Shown here: positions 41,584 to 51,344 of the stretch, piece by piece
Numbering within the stretch: position 1 is the stretch's first letter
How the letters are laid out: each line of letters starts with the position of its first letter
Assembly: GCF_900215435.1 (NCBI RefSeq)
Contig: NZ_OCMY01000001.1
Location: 4,345,458-4,409,457, forward strand
DNA length: 64,000 nt
Source of the DNA: Candidatus Pantoea floridensis
GTDB taxonomy: Bacteria > Pseudomonadota > Gammaproteobacteria > Enterobacterales > Enterobacteriaceae
Reading direction: 5' to 3'
Translations under genes and position numbers: made by a program
The notes under the pieces: generated by a model
The model's input: only the letters and a program-made list of their open reading frames with translations
Told to the model about the DNA's origin: nothing
Databases searched by the model: none

Positions 41584-41940
41584 ATGAATATTTCAAATTC
41601 CACCAGCCCATTATTCGCCAGTCACGTTGATTTGTCAGTTACCAAACCTGATTCCCCTACTGCCAGTGATGCAAATTTTTTTAGTCAGTCTCTTGATCAG
41701 GATACTCAGAACGTTCAGAACGATGGTCTGCTTCATCAGGCTTCAGGAATGTTCAATCAGATCAACAAAGAAAAAAATCATATCGATACTTCTCTTCGTC
41801 GTGCCGAAAAGACAACCGATCCGATTGCCATGAACAAGGCAGAAAGTCAGCTTTCGAACTATTACCTTGAAAATATGATGAACACGAAAATTGTCTCAAA
41901 GGCGGTTCAGAGCCTGGATAAGATCACCAGTCTCAATTGA
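41584..41940 (+). CDS. hrpB: HrpB, inner-rod type protein
   Basis: 118 residues, polar N-terminus and helical C-terminus (NKAESQLSNYYLENMMNTKIVSKAVQSLDKITSL) like SctI inner-rod subunits. Identity is taken mostly from order: hrpA, hrpB, hrcJ. GTGAGGA ribosome site. It lies 4 bases before the hrcJ start. Confidence 0.75.
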   Translation: MNISNSTSPLFASHVDLSVTKPDSPTASDANFFSQSLDQDTQNVQNDGLLHQASGMFNQINKEKNHIDTSLRRAEKTTDPIAMNKAESQLSNYYLENMMNTKIVSKAVQSLDKITSLN

Positions 41941-41944
41941 TATT

Positions 41945-42709
41945 ATGAAACGTCTCATGCTTGCCCTGTTGTTAATGCTGCTTTTAGGGTGCGATTCGCA
42001 GGTGATACTTAACAGCGGCCTTAGTGAATCTGACGCGAACGACATCATTTCTGAGCTGGGTCATTACAATATCATTGCTGATAAACAGATTGATAAAACT
42101 GGCGTGACATTGCTTGTCAGTCAGCCCGACATCGACCGCTCAGTTCGTATTCTTAATGCTGCCGGATTACCCCATAAATCCCGAACTAACCTCGGAGAAA
42201 TGTTTCAAAAGAATGGGATCATTTCCAGTCCTCTTGAAGAGCGTGCGCGTTATATTTATGCACTCTCCCAGGAACTGGAATCTACCTTGTCACAGATTGA
42301 CGGTGTGGTATTGGCAAGAGTCAGTGTCGTTTTGCCGGAGCGCGTTGCACCTGGCGAACCCGTCCAGCCAGCAAGCGCTTCAGTTTTTATCAAATACACA
42401 TCAGAACTTGATCCTGATGCAATTCGTCCCAGGATTCGACAACTCATTTCAGCCAGCATACCGGGATTAGCCGGGAAATCAGACGATGCGATTTCAATTG
42501 TTTTCTTTCCTGCTGTTAGCTATCAGGATTCGATTCAGACTGTCGCATTCGGTCCGATAGTGATGAAACAAACCACATTTTCTTCACTAAAAGTGGTTGT
42601 GCTGGTGAGCTTCCTTGTCTTGATTTTAGCTATTGGCGTGCTGTTCGGATTAAAACTTATCAGAAAAAAGAAAAGCCAAAGCACAGATTTAACGGTGACA
42701 CATGATTGA
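41945..42709 (+). CDS. hrcJ: HrcJ, inner-membrane ring lipoprotein (SctJ)
   Basis: 254 residues from the ATG at 41945. Lipoprotein signal LMLALLLMLLLGC with the modified Cys at the lipobox, then the ring-building domains (SDANDIISEL, ISSPLEERARYIYALSQELESTLSQIDGVVLARVSVVLP) and one C-terminal membrane helix (about 215-240). Forms the periplasmic part of the inner ring. Overlaps hrpD by 8 bases. Confidence 0.93.
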   Translation: MKRLMLALLLMLLLGCDSQVILNSGLSESDANDIISELGHYNIIADKQIDKTGVTLLVSQPDIDRSVRILNAAGLPHKSRTNLGEMFQKNGIISSPLEERARYIYALSQELESTLSQIDGVVLARVSVVLPERVAPGEPVQPASASVFIKYTSELDPDAIRPRIRQLISASIPGLAGKSDDAISIVFFPAVSYQDSIQTVAFGPIVMKQTTFSSLKVVVLVSFLVLILAIGVLFGLKLIRKKKSQSTDLTVTHD

Positions 42710-43256
42710 TCCCGATGACTGGTTAAAATGGTGGCGAGCTGGCTTTGTCGCTGATATTCATAAAAGCTGGAATGAACTACCGTGGTTCAGTTTAAATGAA
42801 CAAGAAAAGACGATTTTCTATCAGGACGCTCCCGCCGTTGTTCGCGGTTTATGCAATATTCCCAAAACTAAACTGACAGAACCTGATGACAGAGTTTTGC
42901 GGTTCATTGATTTTTCGCCGATGCGTCAGCAGGCGTTAACACGATTGTTCGCAGCATTATGTAACTGTGATTTTGGTTATCTTTCTGCTCATGATCAGAA
43001 ATGGTGTGATCGGATTACCAAAGGGATTCGCCCTCAGTCATTTTTACCAGCAGGAATAGACTATTGTGAACCTCAATATCATCTTTCCCTTTTGAAATCG
43101 TTCTTTCTGCCCCCAGTCTGGTCGCGTTTAAGACTTCGATTTTATCAGGCTGATATTCTTCTTGCAGAAAAGGATCCTTTGCTTTTTGACTCGCCTTATA
43201 AAAAACGACTACTTGCGTTGTTTGATTCAGCGTTATGGCGACTTGATAAATCATGA
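42702..43256 (+). CDS. hrpD: HrpD (SctK-like sorting platform protein)
   Basis: 184 residues, tryptophan-rich at the N-terminus (DPDDWLKWWRAGF). The sequence is poorly conserved in the family, and the call is based on position between hrcJ and hrpE plus length. SctK links the cytoplasmic sorting platform to the ring. Confidence 0.75.
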   Translation: MIDPDDWLKWWRAGFVADIHKSWNELPWFSLNEQEKTIFYQDAPAVVRGLCNIPKTKLTEPDDRVLRFIDFSPMRQQALTRLFAALCNCDFGYLSAHDQKWCDRITKGIRPQSFLPAGIDYCEPQYHLSLLKSFFLPPVWSRLRLRFYQADILLAEKDPLLFDSPYKKRLLALFDSALWRLDKS

Positions 43257-43867
43257 TTGATTTACGTGAGATCAGGATTGAATTTGAGGTTAATCTGATT
43301 GAGGATGTTTTAATTAAATCAGAAACCTTGACTGAACAGGATTCAGCAAAAAGTTTATTCGAACAAACTGAGGAATATTGCCAACAGCAAATAAAGGAAA
43401 ATGAAATTATAATTGCTGAGAAAACGCGTGAATTTGAATGTGATCTTAAACTGCAAATGAAGAACTCATTATCTAAGCTGGAATCAGATTTCCTGAGTAA
43501 GACAGAAGAGTTTTTTTCATTGCTTGAATCATCCCGTCTCGATGAGGAAGAGACAATTACCCGCCGTGCAAAGTCGTTTATGCATTCGCTTTTTAACGCG
43601 ATGTTTGATGCAGTTCCTGATGATGAAAAAATCAATGCTGTATTCAGACAGCTCTCACGTTCCGCTGACAAGCATGAGGCCGCGACACTTTTTATCCATC
43701 CCGACACACTGAATCGAATTCCTGAACTGACTTTAGCTGTTTCTCATTGGGACATTTCCCCCACTGAAAACCAGCCGCAAGACGAACTCATGCTGAGGAC
43801 GGCAAAGGGAGAATTTTCTTTGAGCTGGCGCGGTTATCAGCATTACATCCTTTCCAGACTTAACTAA
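43253..43867 (+). CDS. hrpE: HrpE (SctL), ATPase stator
   Basis: 204 residues with a long central coiled coil (about 30-100) and a C-terminal domain typical of SctL/FliH. It regulates and anchors HrcN. Start overlaps the hrpD stop by 4 bases (ATGA). Confidence 0.82.
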   Translation: MIDLREIRIEFEVNLIEDVLIKSETLTEQDSAKSLFEQTEEYCQQQIKENEIIIAEKTREFECDLKLQMKNSLSKLESDFLSKTEEFFSLLESSRLDEEETITRRAKSFMHSLFNAMFDAVPDDEKINAVFRQLSRSADKHEAATLFIHPDTLNRIPELTLAVSHWDISPTENQPQDELMLRTAKGEFSLSWRGYQHYILSRLN

Positions 43868-43876
43868 GGAATGATT

Positions 43877-44104
43877 ATGGCTAACATGCTCGACATTCAA
43901 CATCGACTTGATCACCAGCTCTCAGACGCCAGTCATGAAGTGCTGTCTCTGGCGCAATCGATGCAGGGGCAATCTCCAACGATGGACGATCTCTTTACGT
44001 TCAAAAATGCCCTTCGAAAAGAGGCTGTGTCGAATCTCGCCGATAACCAGCTTTCATCGCTGAAGCACAACCTGACCCGTTCAATCATCGAATCTATTAG
44101 CTGA
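43877..44104 (+). CDS. hrpF: HrpF, small type III protein
   Basis: 75 residues from the ATG at 43877, which has AAGGA 6 bases before it (an ATG at 43871 overlaps that site). Helical, acidic N-terminus; resembles Hrp1-type HrpF by size and order between hrpE and the secretin operon end. In pseudomonads HrpF chaperones the HrpA pilin. Confidence 0.72.
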   Translation: MANMLDIQHRLDHQLSDASHEVLSLAQSMQGQSPTMDDLFTFKNALRKEAVSNLADNQLSSLKHNLTRSIIESIS

Positions 44105-44146
44105 ATTTTCAGGCAGTGGTGACGCTGCCTTATAAAGGGAACCTCA

Positions 44147-46207
44147 GTGTTAAAACGTTCATCACGATTTATCAGACTGGCAATCCTGGCAATGAGCGCA
44201 TCAGGGTTTAGTATGCCGGTTGTTGCTCAAACGCCTCAGAGCTGGTCTGAAGGGGCGTATGCTTATGCAGCGCAAAACACATCGCTCAAAACTGTTCTAC
44301 AGGATTTCGCGGCAAGCCATAGCGTAAGCCTGAATATACCGGCCGGATTTGATGGGAATGTTGATGGACGTCTCCGGGCAGATTCACCGACAGATTTTCT
44401 GAATCGCCTCGGTCTTCAGTTCCGGTTTCAGTGGTTCGTTTATAACGATACGCTTTATGTCAGTCCTCAGTCTGACCAGATTTCAAAAAGAATAAAAGTG
44501 TCTGCTGATGCAGCGCCGGATCTGAAGCAGGCGTTAACTGATGTTGGGTTACTGGAGCCAAAATTTGGATTCGGTGAGCTTCCAGACGATGGCGTTGTGA
44601 TCGTGACCGGCCCGCCCTCTTATGTGGAGCTAGTCCAGGATTTCAGTGCAAAGGATAAGGACAAAAAACAGAACAAAGAAATGATGGTTTTCCCTCTGAA
44701 ATATGCCGCTGTTGCCGACAGGAATATTCAGTATCGCGATAAAACTATTCTTGTTCCAGGTGTGGCCACCATACTGGGCGAACTGTTAGGACAGCGAACC
44801 GGAAAATCTGCGAGCGGCATTCAGCAGAGTCAGAATAATGGCGATGATGGTTTAAAAGGCAGAATGGAGCAGCAGATCCGGGACCAATCCGATTCTATCC
44901 TGAACAGCCTCGTGAATTCTCAGACCGGAAAAAAAGATGATGACGAAGACGAAGACGCTCTTCATCCGTTTGTGTCTGCCGATGTCAGAAATAACGCGCT
45001 TCTGATACGCGATGACCCCAGCAAACGCGATGAATATCAGTCATTAATTTCACAGATTGACGTTCCTCAAAAGCTCGTCGAAATTGACGCGATGATCGTG
45101 GATGTAGACCGCAAATCGATGAATGAACTCGGAGCAAACCTTCGGGGAACTTTCGGGAATATCACAGCGGGGTCAACTCTCTTTCGCGGTGCGAGTTCTT
45201 TATTCGTGACGGATTATAACAGATTCTTTAGTCAGATCCAGGCACTGGAGGGATCAGGAAACGCTTCTGTTGTGGCTAACCCGAGCATTCTCACACTGGA
45301 AAATCAGCCAGCTGTGATTGATTTAAGCGATACAGCCTTTATAACGGCGACTGGGGAACGTGTCGTTGATATTAAGCCTGTCACAGCCGGGACGAGTTTA
45401 CAGGTTGTACCTCGCGCCATTGGTCAGGGTCAGCATCAAACCGTTCAACTGATGGTTGACATCGAAGACGGTAAAGTTGATCGCGATGATGATAATGTTG
45501 CGACCGGCGATCAGAAAGTCACGATTTCTACCCAAGCCCTGGTTCAGGAAAATGGTTCGCTCGTCATGGGAGGCATTCACAGCCGCGAGACAGGCGATAT
45601 TAACCATCGGATCCCGATTTTGGGTGACATTCCCTATGTTGGCCATCTATTTTCGTATCAACGCCATGAAACAAGTCAACGAGAAAGGCTGTTCATAATC
45701 ACGCCTCACCTTATCGGCGATCAGGTTGACCCTACTCGTTATATTTCATCACAGGACCGCTCTCAACTTGCCTCAGAAATGAGGGGCATTCATGATCGCC
45801 AGCAATATTCAGCAATGCGCGGCACGATTGAAAATGCCCTCCGGGATTTAGCTGAAAACAAAGTGCCTGACGGTTTTGAGTCGGGTGGCGAGGGAGTGAA
45901 TTTGAATCAACTTTGTACGTTACCACCTGGCATTGTGTTTGATCATTCCCGAACCGAATGGTTCAACAATAAGACAATTCAGTTAACAGTAGGTTTAATC
46001 AAAAATGTGACTACTCACCCAGTTCGTTTTGATGAATCCGCTTGTTCAGATGACGATGTGTTATCGGTTGCGGCCTGGCCTACATCACAGCTTCAGCCAG
46101 GACAGAAAGCGGAGGTCTATCTTGCTTTCCGATCTCGTGGTGAGTCTCGTCGTTCGCGTCCCTCTTTACTTGTCTCGCCCCCTTTTCTGATCACTCGGGA
46201 GAACTGA
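44147..46207 (+). CDS. hrcC: HrcC outer-membrane secretin (SctC)
   Basis: 686 residues from a GTG at 44147 after AAAGGG. Signal peptide (1-28, ending VVAQ), N-domains with SLNIPAGFDGNVDGRL, and the secretin core with VEIDAMIVDVDRKSMNELGANL, VVANPSILTLENQPAV and DIPYVGHLFSYQ. Forms the outer-membrane channel. The usual hrpG gene between hrpF and hrcC is absent; only 42 bases separate them. Confidence 0.93.
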   Translation: MLKRSSRFIRLAILAMSASGFSMPVVAQTPQSWSEGAYAYAAQNTSLKTVLQDFAASHSVSLNIPAGFDGNVDGRLRADSPTDFLNRLGLQFRFQWFVYNDTLYVSPQSDQISKRIKVSADAAPDLKQALTDVGLLEPKFGFGELPDDGVVIVTGPPSYVELVQDFSAKDKDKKQNKEMMVFPLKYAAVADRNIQYRDKTILVPGVATILGELLGQRTGKSASGIQQSQNNGDDGLKGRMEQQIRDQSDSILNSLVNSQTGKKDDDEDEDALHPFVSADVRNNALLIRDDPSKRDEYQSLISQIDVPQKLVEIDAMIVDVDRKSMNELGANLRGTFGNITAGSTLFRGASSLFVTDYNRFFSQIQALEGSGNASVVANPSILTLENQPAVIDLSDTAFITATGERVVDIKPVTAGTSLQVVPRAIGQGQHQTVQLMVDIEDGKVDRDDDNVATGDQKVTISTQALVQENGSLVMGGIHSRETGDINHRIPILGDIPYVGHLFSYQRHETSQRERLFIITPHLIGDQVDPTRYISSQDRSQLASEMRGIHDRQQYSAMRGTIENALRDLAENKVPDGFESGGEGVNLNQLCTLPPGIVFDHSRTEWFNNKTIQLTVGLIKNVTTHPVRFDESACSDDDVLSVAAWPTSQLQPGQKAEVYLAFRSRGESRRSRPSLLVSPPFLITREN

Positions 46208-46386
46208 TGTTCAGGTTTAGCCTTTTAGGTTTTATGGCCATGATCCTCTCAAGCTGCGCCAGTCATGATAATGGTTGTGACAATACAAGTTGCCGTCCCT
46301 TATCTGATCCACATCATCTTGTAATCTGGTGGCCACAATCAATGCGCGAGGGCATTCAGAGTTATTCGAAAATGCCTGTTCGATAA
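46207..46386 (+). CDS. hrpT: HrpT lipoprotein
   Basis: 59 residues starting at an ATG overlapping the hrcC stop (TGATG). Lipobox LSSC, then CRPLSDPHHLVIWWPQSMREG, typical of HrpT, an outer-membrane lipoprotein that helps HrcC insert. hrpV, which normally follows, is not present. Confidence 0.85.
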   Translation: MFRFSLLGFMAMILSSCASHDNGCDNTSCRPLSDPHHLVIWWPQSMREGIQSYSKMPVR

Positions 46387-46394
46387 AAATTAAA

Positions 46395-46422
46395 GGAACT
46401 GAATACAGCAACTTTTAACTTA
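46395..46422 (+). promoter_or_regulatory. hrp box before hrpN
   Basis: GGAACT-N15-TAACTTA, 40 bases before the ATG, matching the relaxed local pattern GGAAC(C/T/A)-N15/16-NNACNNA. Confidence 0.62.
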
Positions 46423-46461
46423 ATTAGTGCCATTTTCTTTTTTCACAAAGAGGTATATATA

Positions 46462-47403
46462 ATGCACTCGTTCGGAAGTTTAGGTTCTATGCATTTTAAA
46501 ACGAATCTCACTGATCGCGATGTTGATTCATCTAACAGCATGAACAACGGTCATCTTCTCAACCTGAATAATCGTGATGATGTTTCAAACGGCGCGGGAT
46601 TGTCCTCGCCCAGCAGCATCACTGAATCTTTATTCAATGGTAAATTAAGAAATAATCTTTTTGAGGGTGCTCAATCCGATAGTTTCAGTCAGGGACAAGA
46701 TCTCGGAAATCTCGGTTTGTCCATGTGGAATAACTCAAGCACAAATCCTGTTTTGCAAGGGGCTGAACCTGGCGGGGCAAGTATGGGCGCGACTGTTCCT
46801 GAAAGTCATATGATAAGTGTCATTGAACAGGTTCTGAAACGGATGGGAATCAATGCCCAACACTCTGTGTTTAACCCCAACCAAAACCCGGCACTGATGG
46901 GCGCGTTTTCAGACGGAATGTCCGGCGCTTTAACAAATCGTTCTGTTGAAAGTCAGCCGTTCCCAGCTATGAGCAATACACCACAAAGCTATAACCAGCT
47001 GGGGAGCAATTTTGGACAGAACCTGAACGTCAATCTTGCGAATACTGCGATCAATAGCTGCGTCACTAACGGCACAAATAACACTATTGGCGGAGATAAA
47101 GACACTCGCGAAATGATCGGTCAGTACATGGATCAGCATCAGAACGTTTACAGCAAGCCAGAAACCAGCGACGGCAAAGACACCAGCTGGAAAACTGCGC
47201 TCTCAAATCAGGACCAGCTTTCACAAAACTCTTTGGCTCTGGTGAACATTGCCCGTCAGGATCTGGTTTCCGCTCTTGAAGGCGGTAACGTTGGTGCGAA
47301 TCATCCGGGCAAAGATGTTTCTCATGCGATGATGAATGCTGATGCCGGTCAGACAAACATCATGATCGCGCAACAGCAACGCCAACTGTTTATGACTGTA
47401 TAA
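46462..47403 (+). CDS. hrpN: HrpN harpin
   Basis: 313 residues, rich in Gly, Asn, Ser and Gln, with a short amphipathic segment (VIEQVLKRMGINAQ) and no transmembrane helix. Contains one Cys, unusual for harpins, which are usually cysteine-free. Own hrp box and terminator and position at the end of the hrcC operon support HrpN. Harpins aid translocation and elicit plant responses. Confidence 0.8.
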   Translation: MHSFGSLGSMHFKTNLTDRDVDSSNSMNNGHLLNLNNRDDVSNGAGLSSPSSITESLFNGKLRNNLFEGAQSDSFSQGQDLGNLGLSMWNNSSTNPVLQGAEPGGASMGATVPESHMISVIEQVLKRMGINAQHSVFNPNQNPALMGAFSDGMSGALTNRSVESQPFPAMSNTPQSYNQLGSNFGQNLNVNLANTAINSCVTNGTNNTIGGDKDTREMIGQYMDQHQNVYSKPETSDGKDTSWKTALSNQDQLSQNSLALVNIARQDLVSALEGGNVGANHPGKDVSHAMMNADAGQTNIMIAQQQRQLFMTV

Positions 47404-47422
47404 GGTCGTCATCAGAAACGAC

Positions 47423-47450
47423 AAAGGGAAGGCTTTCGCCTTCCCTTTTT
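47423..47450. terminator. Bidirectional terminator between hrpN and hrcU
   Basis: AAAGGGAAGGC-TTTC-GCCTTCCCTTTTT with A residues on the left and T on the right, so it works for both converging operons. Confidence 0.92.
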
Positions 47451-47501
47451 CAGTTTTATCGATTTGATACCCCTCGACTGGTCTGATTAATCTGGTCAGC
47501 C

Positions 47502-48587
47502 TCACTCTTCGAACTCAATGGTCTGTCCGGGTTTTAGTTCCTCGATAGACCGAATCAGGCGATAAATCGCGGCCACTGACTTGATAGTTTCACGCGGAAT
47601 GAAATCACCCTCTTTCGTGGTCCGATAGAGATTTCTGGTAAGCCAGATGTAACGAACGACAGGTTTGTTCGCCTCATGAGCCAGTTTGATTACGTCCTGA
47701 GCATCCTCTCCTTCAGCCTTGAACATGACTTTCGGCAACGCGGTTTCATCTGGCGAATAAAACAGACCGACCGCAAAATGAGTTGGATTGACCATCACCA
47801 CATCTGCATCTCCAACACGTTTCGCGCTGATTTTAATGACAGGTGCATTCAGAATTTCACGACTCAATTTCTTTTGTTCACCTTTAGTATGGGGATCGCC
47901 TTCAAGTTGCTTATGTTCTTTCTTTATATCGTCATGGCTCATTCTGTTCTGCTTGAGATAGAAATACTTTTGAATGGCAAAGTCTGACACCGCAAAAACC
48001 AGTAAGACGCCAATTGAGGTATGAGCCAGCACCTTGAGTAACATGACACCAGATTGCATAAATCCTTCCAGATCCCCACCTGACAACCCGGCAAGTTCCT
48101 GAAGGTGGGTTCGGATTACCAGATAGAAAACCAGACACAGGACTATCGCTTTCAGAATACTTACCGCCAGCTGAACGAACTGTTTACCTGAGAACATCTG
48201 TTTGAATTTGGGAAGTGGATTGAGGGCATCAAATTTTGGTTTCGCTGCCTCTGGCGCAAACAGCGGACCAAACTGAATCCATCCGGCAACAGGTCTTACG
48301 ATGATGACGGTCCCGACCGTCATCAAAATGATTGTGCCGGCGATCAAAATCGCCTCACCTCCCACATCGTTAATTGCCTGAGCAAATGGGACCGATAATC
48401 GCTGAGTAGGTAAAAGCAAAAGCGATTTTAGCTTGTCTATCGTTTCATCAAGCATGGCAAAGATGACCTCCAGAACAGCTAGCATTACGAGCAATTTTGA
48501 AACGTCCTGACTCTGGCTTATCTGTCCTCTTTTCCGGTTCTCTTTCAGTTTATGGTCAGACGCCTTTTCTGTTTTTTCCCCTGCCAT
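47502..48587 (-). CDS. hrcU: HrcU export-switch protein (SctU)
   Basis: 361 residues from the ATG at 48587 (MAGEKTEKASDHKLKENRKR); the longer open frame would run into hrcT. Four membrane segments, then the autocleavage motif NPTH (267-270) in VVMVNPTHFAVGLFY. Controls the switch from pilus subunits to effectors. Last gene of the hrpJ operon. Confidence 0.93.
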   Translation of the reverse strand: MAGEKTEKASDHKLKENRKRGQISQSQDVSKLLVMLAVLEVIFAMLDETIDKLKSLLLLPTQRLSVPFAQAINDVGGEAILIAGTIILMTVGTVIIVRPVAGWIQFGPLFAPEAAKPKFDALNPLPKFKQMFSGKQFVQLAVSILKAIVLCLVFYLVIRTHLQELAGLSGGDLEGFMQSGVMLLKVLAHTSIGVLLVFAVSDFAIQKYFYLKQNRMSHDDIKKEHKQLEGDPHTKGEQKKLSREILNAPVIKISAKRVGDADVVMVNPTHFAVGLFYSPDETALPKVMFKAEGEDAQDVIKLAHEANKPVVRYIWLTRNLYRTTKEGDFIPRETIKSVAAIYRLIRSIEELKPGQTIEFEE

Positions 48588-48588
48588 G

Positions 48589-49386
48589 TTATTTCCTCCC
48601 GAGGATGTCTGAAAGGTAAGGAATGAGGTCACTGAAGGTGCTGAATCTGGCATTCGCCAGATGTTCCAGGAAAGGAAGATAAATGACAAAGAAACCCATT
48701 CCGACCAGACATTTTAGGGGAATAGCGAGGATGTTGGCCTGTATCTGAGGCGAATAAATGCTGACGATTCCAACGGCGAATTCAATCAGTAATAGCAACA
48801 GGACTAATGGTCCGGCATAAAGGATCATATCGCTGAAAAAGCTGTCGAGTTGGTCAAGTAATAGCGTCAATCCGCTATGTTGCAATGATGGGAAAAGCTG
48901 AGTCACTGGCCAGAGGCGATAGGAATCCCAAATAACCTGCGTCACCTGTGACAGACCAAAAATCATAACGAGGAAAACCATTGACCAGCGCAACAGTATA
49001 TCACCGAGGGGAGTCGCATCAGGTCCGAGGGCTGGATTCAGCAACCCTGCATTCAGTGCGCCGCGTTGAGAATCGAATAATGCCCCGACTGATTCGAATA
49101 GCCAGAAAGGAATAGCGAGCAGATAACCCAACATCATTCCCAACACTGCTTCTTTAAGTCCAATCGCGACAGTTGCCCACGGATTGAGCAAAAGCCCACT
49201 TATCTCAGGTTTGATTACCGGCGCAACAAAGAGACTCAGTGAAATAGCAATGCCGTTTCTTATCATTCCTCTGAGAGATGAGAAGGAGAAAATCGGACAA
49301 AGCAAGAGACAAGGCATGATTCGGGCAAGCCCAAGAGAAAGCGCGATCATCCCCTGAAAGACAGTATCAATCAGGTCTGAAAACAT
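48589..49386 (-). CDS. hrcT: HrcT export apparatus protein (SctT)
   Basis: 265 residues with six or more membrane segments; typical MPCLLLCPIFSFSSLRGMIRNGIAISL near the start and GQRGALNAGLLNPA-type loop (SVGALFDSQRGALNAGL). Part of the SctRST export gate. Start overlaps hrcS by one base. Confidence 0.93.
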   Translation of the reverse strand: MFSDLIDTVFQGMIALSLGLARIMPCLLLCPIFSFSSLRGMIRNGIAISLSLFVAPVIKPEISGLLLNPWATVAIGLKEAVLGMMLGYLLAIPFWLFESVGALFDSQRGALNAGLLNPALGPDATPLGDILLRWSMVFLVMIFGLSQVTQVIWDSYRLWPVTQLFPSLQHSGLTLLLDQLDSFFSDMILYAGPLVLLLLLIEFAVGIVSIYSPQIQANILAIPLKCLVGMGFFVIYLPFLEHLANARFSTFSDLIPYLSDILGRK

Positions 49387-49649
49387 CAGACTCTACCCGC
49401 CGTGGCCATCATAGAAAATGCGGTTTCCGCCAAGCCATAAAGCTCTAATCCGATCCAGCGTCCAGATAACGCCAGCGTTCCACCTACTGCGATCAGCTTT
49501 ATAGCAAACGGCAAGGTTTGATCCTGTAGCTGCATCACAGATTGAAGGAGTGAAACAATCATCCCGACAACTACGGCCACCAGCAATGCCGGAGCTGAAA
49601 GCATCACGACAAGAATCATCGACTGTTTGAACAAATACATGACATCCAT
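49386..49649 (-). CDS. hrcS: HrcS export apparatus protein (SctS)
   Basis: 87 residues, two membrane hairpin helices and the conserved VGMIVSLLQSVMQLQDQTLPFAIKL of SctS/FliQ. Forms the gate with HrcR and HrcT. Confidence 0.93.
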   Translation of the reverse strand: MDVMYLFKQSMILVVMLSAPALLVAVVVGMIVSLLQSVMQLQDQTLPFAIKLIAVGGTLALSGRWIGLELYGLAETAFSMMATAGRV

Positions 49650-49658
49650 GATTGGCCC

Positions 49659-50324
49659 TCACTGATAACTGTAAAACAGACCGTCTAGTAACTTGCTCCA
49701 GCCTGAAACCATGACAAACAATAAAATTTTCAGCGGAAGTGAAATGGTCATTGGCGAAACCATTTGCATTCCTAGTGCCAGGAGAACGTTTGAAACGACC
49801 AGATCAACAACCAGAAAGGGAATGAAAATCAGAAAGGCGATTTTAAATCCACTTTGCAGTTCTGAGAGGACAAAGGACGGGATAAGCAATAACAGGTTAT
49901 CGTGATGAACACTCACCTCATCAGCGAGATTTTTCGGCCACATCTTTTCGGCATTATCAGCGAGATGAGTCATGACATCGGGATCGGTATTTCTGACCAT
50001 GAAACGGATTAAAGGCTGAATGCCATAATTCAGAGAATCTTCGATCTTTTGTGGTGAGGTTGTATCGAGGGGTTTTTCTTTAAATCGTGTCTGCATTCCA
50101 TCAAGCACAGGGGCCATGACAAAAAGCGTTGCGGCTAAAGCAATGCCATAGAGCGCCATGTTGGGCGGGACTTGCTGAACACCGATAGCATTTCGGGTAA
50201 GCATCATCACCATTGAGATTTTCAGAAAGCAGGTTGTGATCATCAGCAACAAAGGAATAAGTGAAATCGCCCCGAGAAGAATAGCCAGAGCCAGCGGGTT
50301 AAATGAACTGATATTCTCTGGCAT
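49659..50324 (-). CDS. hrcR: HrcR export apparatus protein (SctR)
   Basis: 221 residues. Contains [26 protein letters not shown] and [28 protein letters not shown], signatures of the SctR/FliP family. Core of the export gate. Confidence 0.94.
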   Translation of the reverse strand: MPENISSFNPLALAILLGAISLIPLLLMITTCFLKISMVMMLTRNAIGVQQVPPNMALYGIALAATLFVMAPVLDGMQTRFKEKPLDTTSPQKIEDSLNYGIQPLIRFMVRNTDPDVMTHLADNAEKMWPKNLADEVSVHHDNLLLLIPSFVLSELQSGFKIAFLIFIPFLVVDLVVSNVLLALGMQMVSPMTISLPLKILLFVMVSGWSKLLDGLFYSYQ

Positions 50325-50327
50325 GAG

Positions 50328-51344
50328 TTAACCTGGTACGGCTCGGAACATCGATTTAATCTGCAAGCCTAAGGCTCCGTTTACGTTAACGAGTTCGCCT
50401 TTAGCAAGAAGATAGTTTCCATGACAAAGCAATGCCTCACCAGGAGTGACATGCTCAACAAGCAATGTTGAACCGGCGTCAAGATTTTGCAGCTCGCCGA
50501 GTGTCATTGATAAGTTTCCACAACGGATCGTCAGCTCAAGCGGCAAATCATTAAAGCCAGTCTGTGAGGGAACCTGAAGGTAATCTTTTCTCTCGTTTAG
50601 CGTATCGTTGCCGGATTGCTGAGTCTCGCTATCATAATCGGTCATCAGATTGTGTCCCTGTTTTCCAGTAATAGATAATATGTATTGGTGAGAATTCTCG
50701 GATTCTGGTTCCAGCTCAAAATACAATTCCGTCTTTCCGATACGAATAACTCCCTCTCCTTTGACCGAGATCAAAGGAATAGCAGGGATCAGAACATCCT
50801 TAGGGTTCAGGTTAAGGCACTCTTTCAGAGACAACTTAAGATGGCCTGCAATAACGGGAAAGTTGATGGGCATTGACAGAGAAAATGGAGACGGAACCTG
50901 GTTAAAGATGGCCAGCGATTGCCACGTTTCAAGGAGATCAATGCTTAGTTGAGCATAATGAACCGAGGTTTCACCCTTCTCTGTCAAATTAATTTCTGTT
51001 TCAATCAATACCGATTCTGTAACGTTATTTTTTGAGATAAGTGAGAAAAGCTGTCTGAATGGCGGCTTTAGTCTGTTGTTGATGAGGTCAAAAATCCATT
51101 CGTCAGGCTCAATAAAAGCATCTTCAAAAACAGAGGCACGGCTGATTGTCGAAAGAAATCTACCCGGTTCAGCAAGTGAAAAATTTCCCCAGGCCGATGA
51201 AAAAGACAAAAAGTTATCGACTCTTTTTAGCTCACACATTCTGATCACCAGGAAATCATCAGGAGAGTTGAGTGATATTATTCGACCTGTGCCGATCCAG
51301 TTTCTTATCTCAACTTCTTTCATTGAGATAGTCTTGAATTTCAT
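50328..51344 (-). CDS. hrcQ: HrcQ C-ring protein (SctQ), undivided
   Basis: 338 residues with the C-terminal SPOA domain (LPLELTIRCGNLSMTLGELQNLDAGSTLLVE). It is one full-length ORF, as in Erwinia, unlike the split hrcQA/hrcQB of Pseudomonas syringae. Forms the cytoplasmic sorting platform. Confidence 0.9.
   Translation of the reverse strand: MKFKTISMKEVEIRNWIGTGRIISLNSPDDFLVIRMCELKRVDNFLSFSSAWGNFSLAEPGRFLSTISRASVFEDAFIEPDEWIFDLINNRLKPPFRQLFSLISKNNVTESVLIETEINLTEKGETSVHYAQLSIDLLETWQSLAIFNQVPSPFSLSMPINFPVIAGHLKLSLKECLNLNPKDVLIPAIPLISVKGEGVIRIGKTELYFELEPESENSHQYILSITGKQGHNLMTDYDSETQQSGNDTLNERKDYLQVPSQTGFNDLPLELTIRCGNLSMTLGELQNLDAGSTLLVEHVTPGEALLCHGNYLLAKGELVNVNGALGLQIKSMFRAVPG

Noticed and set aside
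43015..43707. 230-codon minus-strand ORF opposite hrpD/hrpE
   Set aside because: Serine-rich antisense translation spanning two well-supported genes.
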